Positions 1 to 8,028 of a DNA stretch of 55,336 nucleotides are shown one piece after another. The position numbers and the translations under genes are program-made. The stretch is from Candidatus Kuenenia hertensis (GTDB taxonomy: Bacteria; Planctomycetota; Brocadiia; Brocadiales; Brocadiaceae): positions 1 through 55,336 of the forward strand of contig SOET01000030.1 in assembly GCA_021646465.1 (NCBI GenBank). Direction: 5' to 3'. The notes under the pieces were generated by a model, which saw nothing but the letters and a program-made list of their open reading frames with translations, made no database searches and had not been told where the DNA came from. Within the stretch, counting starts at the first letter, position 1; the number at the start of each line of letters is the position of its first letter.

Positions 1-436
1 TTCCAACGATATTGTGAAACTCAAATTCAGATTGTATTTCTTTTCTCAGGCGGTTTACTTCTGCGGTGGTATTTTTGTGCTGGAGCGCTCTTTGTAATTT
101 AATAATTAATTCGTCAGTGGAAAAGGGTTTTGCGATATAGTCATATGCCCCTTCTTTTGTTGCTGCAACTGCACTTTCAAGGGTTCCATACGCAGTCATA
201 ATTACAACAATAATATCCTGATTGTAATTTTTGATTTCCTTCAAGAGTTCCATGCCGCTCATGTTTGGCAATCGTAAATCCGTTACCACGACATCAAATT
301 CTTCCGCCTTTATTAAATGTAATCCCTCATTTGCATTGTCAACTGAACTTACATCAAATCCTTCTTTTTTTAACTGGCTTTCCAATGAAATACGCATCAG
401 TTTTTCATCATCGACAATTAAAATCTTATTACTCAT
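1..436 (-). CDS. NtrC-type response regulator, N-terminal part (cut by window edge)
   Basis: The reverse strand opens with ATG at 436, preceded by an AGGAG ribosome-binding site. It encodes a complete receiver domain: acidic pocket D9-D10, phospho-acceptor D53 (in the context VVTDLRLP), the switch threonine in MTAYG and the conserved lysine in AKPF. The frame runs off the window just after a linker ending FHNIVG, which is where the AAA+ sigma-54 interaction domain normally begins in NtrC-family activators. The output domain is therefore expected outside the window but not seen. The histidine kinase gene ends about 170 bases upstream on the same strand, so the two probably form a cognate pair. 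Target genes are unknown. Confidence 0.9.
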   Translation of the reverse strand, partial: MSNKILIVDDEKLMRISLESQLKKEGFDVSSVDNANEGLHLIKAEEFDVVVTDLRLPNMSGMELLKEIKNYNQDIIVVIMTAYGTLESAVAATKEGAYDYIAKPFSTDELIIKLQRALQHKNTTAEVNRLRKEIQSEFEFHNIVG

Positions 437-504
437 ATAAAACTCCTGAAAATATAAAAATTTCTATATTTGTGTTTTAATAGACAATATCGTACAAGTT
501 CAAC

Positions 505-549
505 ACGGACAAACGTAGAGACGCATAGCAATGCGTCTCTACAGTCCGT
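505..549. repeat. Long palindromic hairpin between kinase and regulator genes
   Basis: A 12-bp inverted repeat (GTAGAGACGCAT / ATGCGTCTCTAC, 515-542, loop AGCA) is flanked by a second matching pair, ACGGAC and GTCCGT. This gives a long hairpin with an internal bulge. It lies in the short gap between two same-strand genes and resembles the dispersed palindromic repeats common in repeat-rich genomes. It could also attenuate read-through. Confidence 0.75.
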
Positions 550-609
550 GCCACCCTATTATCAATTTAAAATTCACATTTTATAAGCATCTTGAATATA
601 CTTTTCCTG

Positions 610-2958
610 TTAGTGCTGAGTCATTGCCTTGTTCACGGGCAAACATATGTAAAATGTTGATCCCTCCCCTAATTTACTATGAACAACAATGTTTCCGTCA
701 TGGTCTTCCACGATTCTTTTACTTATGGCAAGCCCTAAGCCGCTTCCCATTTCTTTTGTAGTAAAAAACGGGTTGAATATCTTGCTTAATATATCATCAT
801 TGATGCCAGGACCGGTATCGGTAATTTTTATGTGTATACTTGATTTTTGGTGATTGCAATAGCTGGTAGTAATGGTGAGCATTCCACCATCATCCATACC
901 GTCAAGAGCGTTTACAAGAATGTTAATAATAACCTGTGAAATCTGGTCTGCGTCTGCGTATATTTCGGGAAGACCGGAAAACAGGTGTTTTTCCAGTGTT
1001 ATGCGTTGTTCTTTGATTCTGTGGTCCAAAAACCGCAGAGAATTGCTTACTACCGCATTTACACAATGATTGGCCATATGTGTTGAATAAGGACGGGAAA
1101 ACGTCATGAGTTGTTTTACAATAACTTCTATCCTGTTCAGTCCTTCCGCCATTAGTTCCAGGAATTCCTTGTTTTGAGTGACATTTTCCGGTTCCCTCGT
1201 CATCATTTTTACGAAATTTTGCAAACCTCCCAGGGGATTGTTAATTTCATGGGCAACGCCCGCCGCCAGTTCTCCAACAGCGGCAAGGCGTTCGGTTTGA
1301 ATAAGCTGCAGTTCCATTCTTTTTCTTTCGGTGACGTCCCTGCAAATCCATTGGATAGTTCTTTTTTTGCCATATTCAATAATACTTGCGCTAATACTCG
1401 TCGGAATAATTTTCCCATCTGCGTGCTGGCAATCAAGGTTGTCCAGCATGCCGGAACCCTCCTTATTTATTTCCAACCATAATTGCCTGGTTTTTTGCCG
1501 ATCGTATTTGGGAACAATCTCCCATATTTTTTTCTGGCTTAATTCTCTTTTTGAATATCCCGTCAGTTCTTCCGCCTTTTTGTTTGAATCAATAATTTGT
1601 GCCATGACGGGATCAAGAGTAAAAATGGCGTCATTGGCAAGATTGATTGATTCCCTGTACTTTTCTTCGGATTCTCTCAACTGCGCGGTTCTCTCCCGTA
1701 TTCTTTGTTCAAGTCCCGCGTATGATTCTTCCAGTTTTTCTGCCATTTTGTTGAACTCGGAAGCAAGCCTGCCAACCTCATCTTCTGAATTAATTGATAT
1801 TCTGTGGTCCAGGTTTCCCTTTCCAATTGCTTCTGCACCTTTCACCAGCTGGAAAATTGGCTGAGTAATTCCGTGTGTAATGGCAAAAACGATAACGATA
1901 ATAATAAGGACGCTTGCACTGACTAAGGTAATAACATGAATTTTAAGTTTTATAATAGGTTTGAATGCCTCCTGTGTATCCTGCTTTACCAGGAGTCCCC
2001 ACTTTAACTGGGAAATATACCGAAAAGCACAGAGAACCTCTACGCCTCTATAATCAAACGCTTCCGTAATCCCCTCTTCTATAGAATCAAGCATAAAAGA
2101 TTCGGGGGCTATTAACCGCACAGGAATACTCATATTTAACGCCGTATTTGATAAATGACGCGAGTTATTGAGAAATATAAGATCATTATCTATACGACGT
2201 ACTAACAACGTTTCTCCCGTTTCCTCTCTCCCCGGCCAGTCTTGCATGAGCGCGCTGATGGAATTTTCGGTGTTTACCCGGATAAGGGCAATACCATTGA
2301 CGTCCTCCGTCTCCTCCATGGTTATCGAATCGGTAAGTTTTGTAGTGCTGAAAAAGGTCATTCCAATCTGCTTTGTATGTTCTGAATAGTGGATGTCTTT
2401 AAAAGGCATTCCGCCATTTTTCAAAACGTCAAGATAATAGTGATAATCCTTGTCTACTATGCCGATATTGGCAGGATTAGTGGATATAACGATTTCGCCG
2501 TTTTCAATATCGAGGATGGATATTTCATCGCAATAAATAAGTTTTTCCCTGAGGCTGTTCAGGTATTCTGACAGCCGGTTATAATACACCCTCCCAATCT
2601 CGGTTTCTTTCATGCTGCCAATAGTTCGAAACGCTTTTCTCAGGTAGAGCAGGTTGGAAAAAGATGCTTCTAAAGATTTATTTGTGGAAAGGACACTAAT
2701 ATCAACGAACCTTTCCCGCAGCCAGTTATGCATCTGTGTTTTTTTTAAATCGGCAATAGAAGTGAGCTTTTCCATAACCTTTTCGTTTAACGCTTTTTTG
2801 CCTTTTTTGTATGAAGTACTGATTACTACGAGAATAGGGATGGTAGTGATAAGAATAAAATAGAAAATAAGTTTTATTTTTATGGTCTTAAAAAAGCGAA
2901 AATATCCTTTTTTCTGTTTAAAGATATTGTTTTTGATCGTTTTCAACGGCAACCCCAA
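610..2958 (-). CDS. Membrane sensor histidine kinase (dCache-like, HAMP, PAS, HisKA, HATPase)
   Basis: This 782-residue protein has a membrane helix at about 27-47, a roughly 290-residue extracytoplasmic sensor region resembling a dCache fold, a second helix at about 340-362, a HAMP segment to about 415 and a PAS domain at about 432-545. The kinase core follows: phospho-accepting H570 (GVAHEINNP), an N box around 675-690 (INILVNALDGM), DTGPGIN at 714 and GSGLGLAI at 738. All key catalytic motifs are intact. The start is uncertain because only TTG codons (2958, 2952, 2946) precede the first helix, and a GGGG tract fits the one at 2946. It is transcribed toward the NtrC-type regulator at the left edge, its likely partner. 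The ligand cannot be deduced. Confidence 0.93.
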   Translation of the reverse strand: MGLPLKTIKNNIFKQKKGYFRFFKTIKIKLIFYFILITTIPILVVISTSYKKGKKALNEKVMEKLTSIADLKKTQMHNWLRERFVDISVLSTNKSLEASFSNLLYLRKAFRTIGSMKETEIGRVYYNRLSEYLNSLREKLIYCDEISILDIENGEIVISTNPANIGIVDKDYHYYLDVLKNGGMPFKDIHYSEHTKQIGMTFFSTTKLTDSITMEETEDVNGIALIRVNTENSISALMQDWPGREETGETLLVRRIDNDLIFLNNSRHLSNTALNMSIPVRLIAPESFMLDSIEEGITEAFDYRGVEVLCAFRYISQLKWGLLVKQDTQEAFKPIIKLKIHVITLVSASVLIIIVIVFAITHGITQPIFQLVKGAEAIGKGNLDHRISINSEDEVGRLASEFNKMAEKLEESYAGLEQRIRERTAQLRESEEKYRESINLANDAIFTLDPVMAQIIDSNKKAEELTGYSKRELSQKKIWEIVPKYDRQKTRQLWLEINKEGSGMLDNLDCQHADGKIIPTSISASIIEYGKKRTIQWICRDVTERKRMELQLIQTERLAAVGELAAGVAHEINNPLGGLQNFVKMMTREPENVTQNKEFLELMAEGLNRIEVIVKQLMTFSRPYSTHMANHCVNAVVSNSLRFLDHRIKEQRITLEKHLFSGLPEIYADADQISQVIINILVNALDGMDDGGMLTITTSYCNHQKSSIHIKITDTGPGINDDILSKIFNPFFTTKEMGSGLGLAISKRIVEDHDGNIVVHSKLGEGSTFYICLPVNKAMTQH

Positions 2959-3069
2959 TTATGGTTTATTTTATTTTGCTATCTGTTCAATTTTTATATA
3001 ATACTATAATCTGAATTTCTTAAAAACACCAAAGTAGCTTTACCTGACTGTTATTATAGGAGCAAATTT

Positions 3070-4239
3070 ATGCCAGGAAAAACGAATTTCTATTTTATTC
3101 CATTTCTTTCTATTATTATAGTAACAATTACCATTCAGTTCAAATCACTGCAAGCCGGAGATTCGGAAATCCCATGGCAGATGTTTAGAAGAGATTTGCA
3201 GCACACAGGACAAAGTCCTTTTATCGGGGCACAAAACAATGATTTAAAGTGGTCTTTTAAAATCGATACACGTATTACTTCCTCTCCTGCTGTAGGAAGT
3301 GACGGTTCCATCTGTTTCGGCTCTGTAGACGGAAGATTATATGCCCTTAACCAGGATGGCACAAAAAAATGGATACTTCAGGTTGGCGACGAAATAACCG
3401 CTTCCCCTGCTATCGGAAGTAATGGAACAATTTATGTTGGCTCACGGGATAAAAAGATGTATGCGGTCTCTCCGAAAGGAAAGGTAGAGTGGACGTATAA
3501 AACAGATGGGATCATTATTTCTTCGGCAGCAGTAACAGAAGATTCCCTATATTTCGGATCTGATGATAACATACTTTATGTTCTTTCTCTGGATGGCAAA
3601 TTAAAATGGAAATATATTGCCCCAAGCCATTTGAAGGCGTCCCCTTCTTTATGGGATGATGGTACTGTCTGTATCTTCGGAGAAAGAGGTACCCTTCACG
3701 CAATTTCCACCGATGGTCGTGAAAAATGGGCAAAAAAAGTGGGTACTGGTGTGTATTCTTCATTTTCGTCTCCCTCTATTGGAAAAGATGGGGTGGTGTA
3801 TGTCGGTGCGGATAATGGAAGACTGGTTGCCATAAACCCTGACGGAAAGATCCGGTGGTTTGTCAATACCGGGAAAGCGGTACATAGCAGTCCTGCAATA
3901 GGAGAGGATGGATCAATTGTATTTGGTTCGTATAATGGCTTTGTGTATGCGGTTCACCCGGACTGTAAATTAAAATGGAGCTTCAGAACGGGAGGATGGG
4001 TAGAATCATCCCCCGCAATTGATGCAGAGGGAACTGTTTATATTGGTTCAAGCGACGGAAAGCTTTATGCCATCAACGCAAAAGGTAATTTGAAATGGTC
4101 ATTCCAAACCATGGGCGTAATTGAATCATCACCTGCCATTGGCCCTGATGGTACCATTTATATCGGATCTAATGATAACCATCTTTATGCAATTGGAGGA
4201 GAGGGGAAAAATACTTCGGTACCTTTATTTGATGAATAG
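3070..4239 (+). CDS. Secreted PQQ-like beta-propeller protein
   Basis: The ATG at 3070 follows TAGGAG. The 389-residue product begins with a hydrophobic signal peptide (about residues 8-30). The rest consists of tandem repeats of about 38-40 residues with the signature SSPAIG-x-DGTIYIGS-x-DGKLYAIN and a following G-x-x-KW-x-F. This is the PQQ-like / BamB-type beta-propeller pattern, with about eight blades. Such proteins act in the periplasm or outside the cell, either binding PQQ in alcohol dehydrogenases or serving as protein scaffolds. No cytochrome c motif or dehydrogenase calcium-site signature is visible, so a non-enzymatic scaffold role is more likely. It is divergent from the kinase gene at 2958 and followed by a response-regulator remnant. 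Confidence 0.9.
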   Translation: MPGKTNFYFIPFLSIIIVTITIQFKSLQAGDSEIPWQMFRRDLQHTGQSPFIGAQNNDLKWSFKIDTRITSSPAVGSDGSICFGSVDGRLYALNQDGTKKWILQVGDEITASPAIGSNGTIYVGSRDKKMYAVSPKGKVEWTYKTDGIIISSAAVTEDSLYFGSDDNILYVLSLDGKLKWKYIAPSHLKASPSLWDDGTVCIFGERGTLHAISTDGREKWAKKVGTGVYSSFSSPSIGKDGVVYVGADNGRLVAINPDGKIRWFVNTGKAVHSSPAIGEDGSIVFGSYNGFVYAVHPDCKLKWSFRTGGWVESSPAIDAEGTVYIGSSDGKLYAINAKGNLKWSFQTMGVIESSPAIGPDGTIYIGSNDNHLYAIGGEGKNTSVPLFDE

Positions 4240-4249
4240 GTTTCATAGG

Positions 4250-4330
4250 GAGATAGTGAATTTTCAGATGCCAAAGATGAACGGATTGGATTTTATAAAA
4301 AGAGTGCGGAAGGCTCAGACAGCGAAATAG
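4250..4330 (+). pseudogene. Remnant of a response-regulator receiver domain
   Basis: Immediately after the propeller gene, in another frame, the sequence encodes the phosphorylation-site region of a receiver domain, QMPKMNGLDFIKRVRK, followed by a stop. The motif MP-K-MNGL-x-FI normally follows the phospho-acceptor aspartate by about three residues. Here the aspartate position reads as Asn (VNFQMP), and neither the preceding beta strands nor the rest of the domain is present. It has no start codon or binding site of its own. It looks like the decayed trace of a regulator gene. Confidence 0.55.
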
Positions 4331-4346
4331 TAATAATATAAATTAG

Positions 4347-4369
4347 GCTGCCTTTGGCAGCAACTTTTT
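4347..4369 (+). terminator. Putative intrinsic terminator after propeller gene
   Basis: A 6-bp GC-rich stem (GCTGCC / GGCAGC, loop TTT) is followed by a run of T at 4364-4369. It is placed to end transcription of the propeller gene. The stem is short, so efficiency is uncertain. Confidence 0.5.
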
Positions 4370-4484
4370 ATCTCCCCTCTAATAAGAGGGGTCGGGGGTG
4401 TGTAAAAAATGCCTTTAACACACCCCTTAATCCTCTCTTTTTAGAGGGGAAACCAAGATTGAAATTCCTAAACATTAAATTACG
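4370..4484. repeat. CCCCTCT-type inverted repeat with TTGAAATTCCTAAAC tail
   Basis: This is an imperfect inverted repeat built from CCCCTCT / AGAGGGG blocks and GGGGGTGTGT / ACACACCCC arms. It is followed by TTGAAATTCCTAAACATTAA. Related CCCCTC/GAGGGG material occurs at 17072-17145, 23575-23605, 36455-36485 and 52418-52485. The TTGAAATTCCTAAAC-like tail recurs near 29030, 30688 and 52494. Confidence 0.65.
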
Positions 4485-4499
4485 GTTAAAATATACTAT

Positions 4500-5492
4500 A
4501 TGAAGAATAAGGGAAAAATCAGCCGTAGAGGTTTTTTAAAGACAGGCATAGCAGTCGGCGCTGGAGTGTATGGCCTGTCGTACCTTAGTACGATAAAGAA
4601 AAAACCTAAGCTGAAACAATTGAAGAAACATAACTTAAAACCGGATTTGGTTGTGGTTCATGGAAGTCTGACAAGCGCAAATGAAGAAGCAATTATTGTC
4701 AATGAAATGGTACGACGTGCTGTTAGCGCACTGGGAGGAATGCGCAAACTTGTTTCCAATGGAGACAAAGTGCTTATCAAGCCGAACATTGCCTGGAACC
4801 AGGCGCCAGAATTTGCCGCCAATACGAATCCCTATGTCGTTGCCGCACTTATTGAGTTATGTAAAGATGCCGGCGCCCGTTCGGTGAAAGTTATGGACCA
4901 CACATGCTCCACAAACCCGGAAACCTCATACAACAGAAGCGGCATTGCTTCCGCCGCCATTCAGGCGGGTGCAAAAGTTTCATACGTGAATAAAAACCGT
5001 TTCCGTGATTTCGTTATTCCTGACGGTACGGTTTTAAATCTATGGCCTTTTTATGAGGAAATGGTATATAAAGATGAAGTGGATGTGCTCATTAACGTAC
5101 CCATAGCAAAACAGCATGGTACGTCAAGGCTTTCCATGGGTTTGAAAAATGTCTTCGGCATGATCGGCGGAGACAGGGGCAGCCTGCATACCGATATACA
5201 CGCAAAAATTGCAGACCTTAACAAATTTGTAAAAGTAGACCTTACCGTGCTTGACGCATTCAGGATTTTAAAAAAGAACGGCCCCACGGGAGGGAGACTG
5301 GACGATGTTGATAATTCCCCCGGAAATGCAAGGCGCATTATCGTTAGCACAGACCCGGTTGCGATTGACGCATATGGCGCCACATTGTTTGGCATTCAAC
5401 CTAAAGATGTGGGATATATCAGGAAATCCCATGAAGAAGGATTGGGGGAAATGGATTACAAATTAAGGGGTTTTGAAGAATTCCACCTATGA
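4500..5492 (+). CDS. DUF362 family protein with Tat-type signal
   Basis: This 330-residue protein starts with a twin-arginine signal (SRRGFLKTGIAVGAG), so it is probably exported folded, with a cofactor. The body matches the DUF362 family: LIKPNIAWNQAP, a DHTCSTNPETSY-like segment, NVPIAKQHGTSRLSMGLKN and TDPVAIDAYGATL. Family members often sit beside or are fused to ferredoxin-type iron-sulfur domains, but their reaction is not established. The stop codon overlaps the start of the polyferredoxin gene (ATGA, 5489-5492), which implies translational coupling. I infer a shared membrane-associated redox role. No strong ribosome-binding site is seen, and the upstream repeat leaves the promoter unclear. 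Confidence 0.87.
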   Translation: MKNKGKISRRGFLKTGIAVGAGVYGLSYLSTIKKKPKLKQLKKHNLKPDLVVVHGSLTSANEEAIIVNEMVRRAVSALGGMRKLVSNGDKVLIKPNIAWNQAPEFAANTNPYVVAALIELCKDAGARSVKVMDHTCSTNPETSYNRSGIASAAIQAGAKVSYVNKNRFRDFVIPDGTVLNLWPFYEEMVYKDEVDVLINVPIAKQHGTSRLSMGLKNVFGMIGGDRGSLHTDIHAKIADLNKFVKVDLTVLDAFRILKKNGPTGGRLDDVDNSPGNARRIIVSTDPVAIDAYGATLFGIQPKDVGYIRKSHEEGLGEMDYKLRGFEEFHL

Positions 5493-7933
5493 AGAAAAAA
5501 CAAAACAATTGGCCTTTTTACACACGCAGGGTCATTCAATTTATTAGTTTCTCTCTCTTCCTTTATCTGTTGCTCTTTTTAGACCCGCTGACAGAAAGAG
5601 ACGCATCCGTAAATGTATTTCTTCGCATGAGCCCCCTTTCCGCTATAGGTGCAATGATGGCGGCAAGGAAGTTTATCTTCAACTACTGGCCTGCATTCCT
5701 TATCTTATTTTTAACCATACCCTTCGGGCGTTATTTTTGTGCGTGGATTTGCCCTCTGGGAACAACAATAGATATTACCGATGGGTTTTTTGCGGGTTTC
5801 AGAAAATATGCGCGAAAGTCCGTATATGATGGAAGGCGGATAAAATACTATCTCCTTGCGTTTCTTTTATTAAGTCTGCTCCTGGGGTTGCAATGCGCCG
5901 GCTGGTTTGACCCTCTCTCTATTGCAACAAGCGTATTCGCAATGAGCATTCATCCTTATATTGTCCATCTTGGTGATTCCTTTTTTGGTTATTTGGGAAA
6001 TATTCCTTTTTTTGGGCATGTATTTTCTTTTTTCCATACTTTTTTTCAGGATGTACTTTTTGCTTACCATGCTCCCTTTTTCCGTGCCCATGGAATCCTC
6101 TTGTTTGTTTTTATCCTCATCATTACCTTTGGAATAGTGTTGAGGCGCTACTGGTGCAGGAACATTTGCCCGATGGGAGCCCTGTTCGCGCTTTTCTCTG
6201 ACTGGTCGTTCTTTAAGCGTAATGTTTCATCAACATGCACAAGCTGCGGTTTATGTGTTGAAAAATGCGGTATGGGCGCGATAGGGAGCGATGGGAAAAG
6301 CACAAAAGAGGGAGAATGTATTTTGTGTATGACCTGCCGGAAAGTATGTCCGGAACACAGTGTTACTTTCAGAAGACAACAGCCTCCTATACAAAAATAT
6401 GCCATCGACCTCTCCAGGAGGGCTTTTGTGGTTAGTGGTATTACAAGCGCCGCAATCATCCCTTTTTTGAAATTGAACTATCGAAAGAAAATTAATAAGG
6501 AAAATGTTTCCGTAATTCGTCCTCCGGGCGCTGTAAATGAAAAAGAATTTCTTGCCCGTTGCATACGGTGCGGGGAATGTATGAAAGTTTGCAAAACGAA
6601 CGGCCTGCACCCTGTTTTATTGGAATATGGTATTGACGGCGTATGGACGCCGCAATTAATTCCAAGAATAGGATATTGTGACTATGGTTGCGTATTGTGC
6701 ACACGGGTGTGCCCGTCAGGGGCTATTAAACGTTTGCCGCTTGAAGAAAAACGATGGGTTGCGTTAGGAAAGGCCAGGATAGATCATAACCGGTGTATCC
6801 CCTGGGTAGGTTATTCACGCCTTCCGGAACTCAAGAAAGAATGGCAGGATTTTAATTGCGGCGTATGTGAAGAAGTGTGTCCTGTGCCCACAAAGGCAAT
6901 CCATTTTAATACGTATGTGGACGAACAAGGAAGGGAAATTCGAAGACCTTTCGTAAGAGAAGACGTTTGCGTGGGATGCGGTTTTTGCGAAAAAGTATGC
7001 CCAGTTTTAGGGACTTCCGCTATTGTCGTGGAAGGAATCCAGCCCCAAACGACTGTTAAAAAAGAAAGGGATCTGAAAATATTGCCATCCGGCAACTTTC
7101 TCCCCAAAACACTTGGAAACTGGAAAAGAATTACAGAGACGAAGGCTTATGAAGGAAAGGAAAAATTGTACGAATATATAAATGGAGGTGCGGAGCCGTA
7201 TTTATCGTATTCATTTATTCGTGTGACCAACGCGGAGTATGGCGATGACACAGGAAAAGAGATTTTGATAGATATTTGGGAATTTGAGACTGCGGAAGAT
7301 GCATTCGGAGTCTTTACAAAAGACCGTGCGGGTATTGACATAAAATTAGGCAACAGGGCTGCTTTGTTCGAGAATTACTTATGCATCTGGAATGATGTGT
7401 ATTGCATAAAAGTGGAACCGCGGCAGGGCGATATTCCCGCCGGGGAAATCACCGCTGCTGGTAAATCCGTTATAGATTTAATGCCGTACAAAAAGGAAAT
7501 GCTCCCCGATATAGTACGGTATTTGCCGGAAAATAATCTTGTGAAAGAAAGCCTGAAATTTTTTCACAAAAAAATAATCCTTGATAACATCTTTATATCA
7601 GACAATTTTATTGAAGAAAACGTATTTCATTTAAGCGAACAGACCAATGCTGTTATTGCAGAATATGAATATGGGGAAGAAGTTTCTTTGTTACTCATGC
7701 TGGTAAAATACCCTGACAGCAATATTGCCTCAAGCGCATTAGAAGATGCAATTCAGTTGTGGAGGGCATGGGGAGAAAATGAGATGGTTACTGATGCCAT
7801 CCATACCTTTCAAAGTAAAAACGCATACTCTACCTCTTTTTTGCGGGAAAAACATTTCTTAGCGGCAACATTTCTTTCCAAAAACAGGGAAGAGGGTGAA
7901 AAATTACTTAAAAGTGTTTTGGAAAAATTATAA
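5489..7933 (+). CDS. NapH-like/NapG-like polyferredoxin fused to a DUF6599-like domain
   Basis: The 814-residue membrane iron-sulfur protein has three parts. Residues 1-240 carry several membrane helices and two NapH/NosR-type CxxxCP motifs (CAWICPLG near 84, CRNICPMG near 223), followed by two ferredoxin motifs (CTSCGLCVEKC at 250, CILCMTCRKVCP at 277). Residues 305-515 resemble a NapG-like ferredoxin. This part starts with SRRAFVVSG and a hydrophobic stretch, like a Tat signal, then has further Cys clusters (CIRCGECMKVC, CDYGCVLCTRVCP, CGVCEEVCP, CVGCGFCEKVCP). Residues 535-814 resemble DUF6599, with YINGGAEPYLSY. It probably moves electrons between the quinone pool and an extracytoplasmic partner, perhaps the DUF362 protein encoded just upstream. 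The electron acceptor is not identified. Confidence 0.88.
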   Translation: MKKKQNNWPFYTRRVIQFISFSLFLYLLLFLDPLTERDASVNVFLRMSPLSAIGAMMAARKFIFNYWPAFLILFLTIPFGRYFCAWICPLGTTIDITDGFFAGFRKYARKSVYDGRRIKYYLLAFLLLSLLLGLQCAGWFDPLSIATSVFAMSIHPYIVHLGDSFFGYLGNIPFFGHVFSFFHTFFQDVLFAYHAPFFRAHGILLFVFILIITFGIVLRRYWCRNICPMGALFALFSDWSFFKRNVSSTCTSCGLCVEKCGMGAIGSDGKSTKEGECILCMTCRKVCPEHSVTFRRQQPPIQKYAIDLSRRAFVVSGITSAAIIPFLKLNYRKKINKENVSVIRPPGAVNEKEFLARCIRCGECMKVCKTNGLHPVLLEYGIDGVWTPQLIPRIGYCDYGCVLCTRVCPSGAIKRLPLEEKRWVALGKARIDHNRCIPWVGYSRLPELKKEWQDFNCGVCEEVCPVPTKAIHFNTYVDEQGREIRRPFVREDVCVGCGFCEKVCPVLGTSAIVVEGIQPQTTVKKERDLKILPSGNFLPKTLGNWKRITETKAYEGKEKLYEYINGGAEPYLSYSFIRVTNAEYGDDTGKEILIDIWEFETAEDAFGVFTKDRAGIDIKLGNRAALFENYLCIWNDVYCIKVEPRQGDIPAGEITAAGKSVIDLMPYKKEMLPDIVRYLPENNLVKESLKFFHKKIILDNIFISDNFIEENVFHLSEQTNAVIAEYEYGEEVSLLLMLVKYPDSNIASSALEDAIQLWRAWGENEMVTDAIHTFQSKNAYSTSFLREKHFLAATFLSKNREEGEKLLKSVLEKL

Positions 7934-8028
7934 ATCGTAGTTGCAATTTATATTCCAATTTGTATAATGCCGCTATTTTATATCCTACTACATTTACCAT
8001 CTCTTTAGATTTCGGAGGCAAAATTTTA

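Noticed and set aside
1331-1864. 177-codon plus-strand frame inside the kinase gene
   Set aside because: It lies fully antisense to conserved HAMP and PAS coding sequence, has no family pattern and looks like a shadow of the real frame.
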